From NCBI GenBank assembly GCA_050084515.1, contig CM114271.1, forward strand, positions 5,642,001-5,706,000: a stretch of 64,000 nt of DNA, given 5' to 3'. The position numbers were made by a program, and so were the translations under genes. Below the pieces are notes generated by a model. The model was not told where the DNA came from. It did not search any database and saw only the letters and a list, made by a program, of their open reading frames with translations. This document shows, piece by piece, positions 58,115-64,000 of the stretch. How positions within the stretch are numbered: the first letter of the stretch is position 1; each line of letters starts with the position of its first letter. This stretch comes from Blasia pusilla. Its lineage: Eukaryota > Marchantiophyta > Marchantiopsida > Blasiales.

Positions 58115-60279
58115 TTGCTTGCCTTGTGTGTGTAGCCCAAGCCTCTCATTAGGAGACTGGGTTTGATTTGACATTGAAAGAGATACGTGAGAGTGCACAT
58201 ATGTGAGAGTTATGGTGTTATGAGAGAGATTTGACCTTATTTTACAAAGAGAGAATTAAGAGAGTGAGAGAGCTTCAATGGAGGAGTTGGCTAATCACTC
58301 ATTGATGTGCCAGTTGGGGATCGTGTTCCCCATTCATCGACTCATGGGAGTGCTCACCGGAGCAAGCGCTACTTATTTTATTGTTTTCCATTTCAAATTT
58401 GTTTTTGTGGAAGAGTGGCGCGTGGAAGCGCTGCCCAAATGATTCTTTAGAGATGAAGTTTGGGGCGGTGTTCCAATGCTCTCAAGAGCACCAAGTAGCT
58501 TGCTGATTTGAAGCAGATTTAAAGGGCTTCATGACAGTTCCCTTCAATTTTTCTGGGAAAGTCAAGTGAAGAAAAAAAAAGATGCTGCTGTAGATCTCAA
58601 AGCTCTACACGTTGTGGAAGAAATAGTGCGCGATTATGAGTTGTGAGAAAAATGTTATGGTTGATCTTGCAAAACTGCCATTGCTAGGCGATTTTTAGGG
58701 TAAAATTGTTCAAACCCTAAACTAGCTTCCGCGCCCGCGGCGATTGTCGCGATCATAGTCACCATCAAGGATCCGCAATTAACGATCAATCGTCACCATC
58801 GGCCGCCGCTGCCGCCTAGCGCCGCTTAGAGCCGCGTTCGGCCGTTGTCCACCGTTGGTTGCCATTGCCGCCATTACGAAATGGACGGTCACCTTCCACG
58901 ACGACCATTGATTCTTTGACTTGAGCCGCCACCACGTACTCTGTTGTGGCCGCCGCCGTCATCGTAGTTTTTTCATCAACCAATGATGGCATGTGATATC
59001 GGGTTGATGGTGTTTGAGTTAACATTTCATTCTGCTATGTTGTGATTGGTAGCCGTTTGACAATGGTCGAGTTTCGTTCAGTGACGCCCATAACCGCAAT
59101 GCGCCGCCGATTGTCACGTTGTGCCGCTTGTGGCCATACCGCACCATCTCGATCGCGGAGCCACTCCTTCACTAAGGTGTAGAGTGTGTGTATTGATGAT
59201 TGAGAAGGGTATGCCATGGAATGCCGCATCCCGTTATCGAGTGTCGTGCCATTTTTTAGCTGTTTCGTCTCGCGAGTGCTGCACCATACCATTGGATCCG
59301 CACCGCATAAGAAGGAGGTTTTAGCATCGTTAGTACTAGAGGGGGTAAAACTTGCTGATTATAGGATTTTGTTGTCATGATCGAATTGGGTTCGAGGTTT
59401 GCAGTTGCTAAGGAGCGATCGACATTTATTCAAGTTTTCCATTATGGTCTTTTGCATGGACGTGTTAGGGAATTCCGAGTATTGGGTGGTTATTTGGGAT
59501 ATTGGGTTTTGTGCAGATACTAAGAGCATCATTGATGTATGGGTTTAGGGGACATAGACTTGTGTGGGATGTCTAGAGTTAAGGGTATGTGTTGTTCATG
59601 AGATGATAGGACAGTAGTTGATTTGCCGCACCATGCCGCTTGTTGCCGCACAACACACTTCTCAGTGAGATAGACCATCATTGACTGTGGTCAACATGAT
59701 TGGCATGCCACAAGAAGCCTTTCCCACATTGGTAAGTTTTCCCGCTTCCTATGCATTCAAGGAGGCCGGGATTGGCTTTGTTTGGGATTACCAGGTACGG
59801 GGGTGGTGGAGCCCAACATCGATGAGCGAGAGCGAGTGATGGGATTCCCCACAGGAGTGACGGCAATACCGCCACTATCAGAGGCATCACGACGTCATGT
59901 CTTGGGTCAAGCAATCAACATGAACTGCTTGATATGGATTTTCAGCTTAGGAGTAGCTGAGCAGATTCGTTTGAGGATGCAATTGATCATAGTTGTTGCG
60001 TTGGTGAGCCCCATGCCTACCGAGACGATCGAGGAAGTGGCTGGGGATGAGACCCGAGGAGATCAACACACCGGGGGTGATCGAGAGAGACACCCTTGGA
60101 CTTCTTGGGATGTTTTGCACGTACACCGGGAGATGATAGCCACAACATCGAGCGTGGTTTTGGGTACTATACATGGAGGAGATCCGATTTTGCAGTTGGC
60201 TGCATGAGAGGAGTCGAGTTCTGTTGTCCGAGTTGGGATTACACCATAGCAAGCACTAGCACCCACGCCGGAGAGTCCT
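58115..60279 (+). pseudogene. gypsy leader and gag region (unreadable)
   Basis: 58720-59010 is GCC/CCG-rich. No capsid or zinc-knuckle motif could be read. Frames such as 59782-60207 are open but lack recognised blocks. Assigned by position only. Confidence 0.4.
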
Positions 60280-61270
60280 ATGGTAGTCACAATGGAGACT
60301 TGGAAGGCAGATATGGGCCTTGAGTTGACAAGCGGAGAGCGGCGCCAGATACACCAATTCCTTAGGAGTTATAGGAGTTGTTTTGCATTTAGTATGCAAG
60401 ATTTGGGTACGATGAATGGTCCAAGGATCTACATAGAGTTGTCGAGTGACACGCCAATCTTCCGACGACCTTAGAGGTATAGTGACATGGAGAGGGCTCT
60501 GATTCAAAGTAGGAGCTAGGACTTAGTTGGAGCAAGATTAGTGAAGATGTCGCATGGAGAGTATGCATGTGCCATAGTCATGCCCGCCAAGAAGGATGTG
60601 CATGGCAATCGAGATGGCAATTGGACGGTTAGGCGGATGTATGGAGATTACCAACCTATCAATCGATAGAAAAAGTCCGATAGGTAGATGCCATTCCCAC
60701 CCCTGAGGAGATCTTTGATGCTTTTGGACATGCAAAGGTCTTCAATTCGTTAGATCTTCGAGATGGATACCATCAGCTGCCTATTAGATTGGAGAACATG
60801 CAGAAGACGATATTTTGGAGCATCGAGCCTCATGGGAAGGATTATTTGTATAAGTGGAGGTTCTTACCATTTGGGTTAAAGAACGCCCCGGTTGAGTTTT
60901 AGAGGGTCATGGATAGGATCTTGGCAGGTCTGAATTTTGCTAGGTGTTACATTGATGACATCGTAGTCTTGAGCGCCACGATTGAGGAGCATGAGCGACA
61001 TCTAGAGGAGGTGTTTTGAAGATTTCAATTACATGGGCTGAAGCTACATCCAAGCAAGTGCAAGTTCTTCGAAGACCATATTGAGTACCTGGGTCATACG
61101 ATATATCCATGGAGTCTTGGTGTGCAGCAGACAAAGATAGAGGCTATTTCATGCATTCCATGCCCTACTGATGTGAGTCGAGTTCGTGCATTCATGGGAT
61201 TAGCAAACTTCTATCAACGATACGTCAAGGGGTTCAGTTTGATTGTGAAGCCGTTGACCTTATTGACCAA
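60280..61270 (+). pseudogene. gypsy reverse transcriptase
   Basis: 60310-60480 gives LTSGERRQIHQFLRSYRSCF and GTMNGPRIYIELSSDTPI, the entry block. Other frames carry ACAIVMPAKKDVHGNRDGNW (normally VVxxKKDG) and RTPRLSFRGS-like shifted pieces. The catalytic RCYIDDIVVLS is intact at about 60942-60974 (YIDD at 60948-60959). Multiple stops and frameshifts. Confidence 0.8.
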
Positions 61271-61282
61271 GGTGGATCAAGA

Positions 61283-61740
61283 GTGGCTCTAAGGGATGAG
61301 CAGGAGAGAGCATTTCAGCTGCTCAAGGATAGATTGACGTCCGCGCCCATGTTGAGGAGACCGATCAGGGGGCGTCCTTTCCAGTTGCATACCCATTTGA
61401 GCATGTTGGGGCTTGAGTCGTGCTCACCCATCATGACGATGATGGTAGAGATTTCGTTGTGGCTTACGCTAGTCGCTCGGACAACGCTGCAGAGGCAAAG
61501 TATTGCTCGTATGAGAGTGAGTGCTTGGCTGCGGTATGGGTTGTCGCACATTTTAAGTGTTACCTATTCGAAAACCCCTTTACCATGATTACTGATCATC
61601 AGCCACTTAAATGGTTGATGGAGTCCGGAAAGCTTACATGGAAGTTTGCGAGGTGGGCTCTTTTGTTGTAGGAGTATGACTTTCTGGTGGTGCATAGGCC
61701 TAGGACGCTCAACCAGGATGCAAAGGTTTGAGCCGTAACC
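61283..61740 (+). pseudogene. gypsy RNase H
   Basis: 61300-61400 reads QERAFQLLKDRLTSAPMLRR. 61420-61671 reads VVAYASRSDNAAEAKYCSYE, then ECLAAVWVVAHFKCYLFENP and TDHQPLKWLM, the RNase H core of gypsy elements. After a stop it continues YDFLVVHRPRTLNQDAK. Confidence 0.85.
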
Positions 61741-62079
61741 CATGCCTGAGATAGCGAGATGCAATTGGAGCTTGTCAGCATGGTGAGAATGATGAGGAGT
61801 TGGTGCCAAGATGGCACGCGTCAGCCTATTTGGGCTTGTTGGCTATGGAGAGCCAGATTGCTTAAGCTTCGATGGCGAGGTTTGATGGAAAGTTCTTAGA
61901 TCTTGAGGCCGGTGAGGAGACGATAGGTGGTCGAGACATTCACGACGGTGGAGTAGTCTTGGAGTACATGCGTAATGGCAGTGTTGCGAGCACAGTGGGT
62001 GCTAGAGAGCGGGATTGGATTCTACAGCGAGCTAGACGGTTCCGGTGGGAGGTCACACATATGTTGCAAGTGTGGGAGG

Positions 62080-63319
62080 ATGGTAGAGTACGTGTAGTGC
62101 CTCATCCTTCATAGAGAGCACGTTTGGTGGGTCATGCCCACAAAGAGTTGGATCATTTTGGAGTGAAGCGGACGTACAACTTGCTCTAAATATAGTATTG
62201 GTGGTAAGGCCAGTAGCTTGACGTTCAACAGTTTGTTGCCATGTGCGGGCATCGTTCAATGCTCGAATCCACAATTGCATCCACTTCCGATCATGGGTTT
62301 AGGTTATAGATGGAGTTTGGATTTTGCAAGACCTTTACCTTTGACGGAGCGCCATAGTCGTTATGTGTTGGTGATGGTCGAGCACTTCTCGAAGTGGATA
62401 GAGTTGGTTGCATTGTTTGACAAAATGAGTAAGGGAGTAGCATATGCCTTCCTAGATTGAGTGTTGAGTCATTACGGTGCACCATATGAGGTGTTGACAA
62501 ACCAAGATACCGAGTTTTGCGGGGAGTTTCAAGCCTTGTGTGATGAGGCGATGATCGACCAGTGCACCACTTTGCTAGATCATCCTCATGCGGATGGACT
62601 AGCGGAGAGGGTTGTGCATACGGTGAAGAGAGGATAATACAAGTATGGCATGCAGAGAGGTCACATAGGAGATTGGGACCTCCAGTTTTTGTGGTTGGCG
62701 ATGGGATATAGATTCAACAGGCACGCATCCTTAGCATCTTTCTCACCATATTTGCTACTTTATGGGCGAAAGCCTAATTTACCTACGGCCATTTGTCAAG
62801 GTATTGGTGAGGTGTTGAAACTTGATGACCTTGATGTATGGATGCGAGCATGTTCTCATAGGAGTGAGGTTGTTTCGGAGATTGATGCCCATGGGGTTTG
62901 AGAACTTGGCGATTGCGCAGCATCCGGATACGTTGAGGTATGTGACTACTCGGGAAGGTGGTTATCGACCTACTATCCGGAGGTTTCATCAGGGAGACTA
63001 TGTCTACTTGCATCAGATGGCACCCATGATGTTGGATGTGACTTCACGGCGCACTATCTTGAGAGTGCGTGAGATTTTGCCATGTGTTGTTATCTTATTG
63101 GAGGGATGCAATGGTATGGTTTGGAAGGACCATGTGCGTAATTGTGCGCCATGTCACCTTTCGAACATTGAAAATATAGTAGTTCCTGTAGGCTTACGAT
63201 GTATGTTGTGTGGTTATGGTTGTGGTGCAGTCACTATGCTAATCAATGATGGGTGTTCGAGAGGATGGCAAATGGCATGTTTGACGCCACCTCTCACTAG
63301 GGTTCCTCAAGGACGATGA
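62080..63319 (+). pseudogene. gypsy integrase and C-terminal domain
   Basis: A zinc HHCC region (VGHAHKELDHFGVKRTYNLL) at about 62128-62185 is followed by the DDE core: Asp in GYRWSLDFARPLP (about 62320), Asp in LTNQDTEFCGEF (about 62506) and Glu in HPHADGLAERVV (about 62605). 62650-62901 reads LASFSPYLLLYGRKPNLP. The C-terminal part (to 63180) reads FHQGDYVYLHQ and GMVWKDHVRNCAPCHL. A stop at 62459 and several shifts make it non-functional. Confidence 0.85.
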
Positions 63320-63664
63320 ATGTTTCCCAGATTTACATATAGTAGGTAGTTCTAGATTCCAACTTGTGTCAGTGACAACGATGAAAAGAAGGCAACTAAC
63401 GATGGGCCATATGAGCACCCGACCTTTTTGCTCTTAGCGTCCTAAAGATGTATGTCATAAAAGGTAGGGATATATGACTATCTGGAGTTAGAGGGACCTA
63501 ACCACCAGCTAGGGGGGCGATTGGAGATATTTTGGTACTTCTCGCCTCTGTGTTTGGATGCCATGATTTAGCATGGGATCGTGCGTGTTTTTGTGTGTGT
63601 GTGTGTGTTCGATGACAGCGATGTATGTTGTGTAGCGATATGTATGAACACGATAAGTGTCATG
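63320..63664 (+). other. gypsy 3' untranslated region with possible polypurine tract
   Basis: CTAGGGGGGCGATTGGAGAT at about 63509-63528 could be the polypurine tract, so the 3' LTR may begin near 63524-63530, about 135 bp before the first sequence shared with the left copy. Confidence 0.4.
63591..63608. repeat. (GT)n microsatellite
   Basis: Short GT run inside the probable 3' LTR, absent from the truncated left copy. Confidence 0.9.
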
Positions 63665-64000
63665 TCTTTTAGGATATATCGGTGAGATCTAGTAGAGCGC
63701 CTTCGCGAGTAGTGGAGGACATCTGAGGAGGTCGAGGATGACTTGTTGAGGCCCCGGGAAACTTGAGAGAGCAAGTTTCCCCTTCATTTCAGCTCATTTG
63801 GGGCCATATTTAGAAACTTGCTATTTTGGGCAATTATCATTTTAAGAATATGATCAGTTTCTATTCTAGGAAGTATCCCTTACCTCCTACATCAGTTCAA
63901 GAGCCAAGGAGGTGATTTGGGAGCATAGGTTACCATGGAGAGAGCTTGATAGCTCATTCTCTTTTATTATACCTCTTGGCATGAGGTGGCGGAGCTATGG
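63665..64000 (+). repeat. gypsy LTR, right copy (runs off window)
   Basis: Direct repeat of 57734-58114; continues past the end of the window. Confidence 0.85.

Larger units (their letters stand above)
57734..64000 (+). mobile_element. Ty3/gypsy retrotransposon, decayed, 3' LTR cut by the window end
   Basis: Bounded by a direct repeat (57734-58114 and 63665-64000), with protease-less leader, reverse transcriptase, RNase H and integrase between, in the gypsy order. The 5' LTR copy starts abruptly at 57734 next to a helicase relic, so it is probably truncated. No primer binding site was found with confidence. Confidence 0.8.

Overview
This is nuclear DNA of a land plant, most likely a non-seed plant such as a bryophyte. 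Three lines point there. The window has GT-AG spliced genes of clearly plant type (an NAA35/MAK10 gene whose protein follows the angiosperm protein closely, and a LOLITA-type longin gene). It is dominated by decayed Ty1/copia, Ty3/gypsy and plant-type Helitron sequence. One spliced gene looks more like an axoneme (sperm flagellum) protein than anything expected in a seed plant. The exact species cannot be fixed from the sequence alone. The mix of a few host genes with dense, stop-riddled transposon debris would fit a low-recombination region such as a sex chromosome or pericentromere, but that is inference.

Layout. 1-3.2 kb: 5'-truncated copia element with its 3' LTR. 3.4-8.4 kb: AT-rich intergenic DNA with one perfect 20-bp hairpin. 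8.4-8.8 kb: short repeat element with an internal 102-bp tandem duplication. 9.1-11.3 kb (minus): intronless 751-aa 2-oxoglutarate/Fe(II)-oxygenase-like gene, followed upstream by a decayed ~140-bp tandem repeat (11.85-13.1 kb). 13.9-14.8 kb (minus): two head-to-tail Helitron 3' ends, each carrying the PIF1 helicase C-terminus. 15.3-21.95 kb (plus): a nearly full-length decayed Helitron RepHel coding region, interrupted by a ~1.2-kb insertion. 21.95-23.64 kb (minus): a probable non-autonomous Helitron carrying spliced, captured host-gene exons. 23.7-26.3 kb: two oppositely oriented pieces of other RepHel copies. 26.6-28.7 kb: gypsy gag-pol remnant and an LTR-like repeat that recurs at 50.35 kb.

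30.6-31.0 kb (plus): intact intronless LOLITA/TSPOON-like gene with a GA-rich repetitive leader and a copy of its own 3' coding segment just downstream. 32.4-34.0 kb: small Helitrons and a 452-bp foldback element. 34.8-43.2 kb (minus): a complete 17-exon NAA35 gene whose reconstructed reading frame closes exactly (761 codons). It is divergent from a multi-exon gene of unknown function at 45.2-47.6 kb (plus), a candidate flagellar protein. 49.3-51.5 kb (minus): another Helitron helicase copy split by an LTR-derived insertion. 51.6-54.1 kb: Helitron 3'-end-like GC-rich hairpins followed by a zinc-finger gene relic. 55.8-57.7 kb (minus): a divergent PIF1-type helicase relic. 57.7-64.0 kb (plus): a decayed gypsy element with both LTR regions visible, the 3' one running off the window.

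The three host genes with recognisable roles act in separate processes: NAA35 in N-terminal acetylation by NatC, LOLITA in clathrin-mediated endocytosis through the TPLATE/TSET complex, and the oxygenase-like gene of unknown substrate with an altered metal-ligand motif. No operon logic applies. The transposons are non-functional as read, but they preserve unusual structures: doubled Helitron termini, a conserved Helitron intron, captured exons and nested inverted repeats. No tRNA, rRNA or CRISPR signal was seen.
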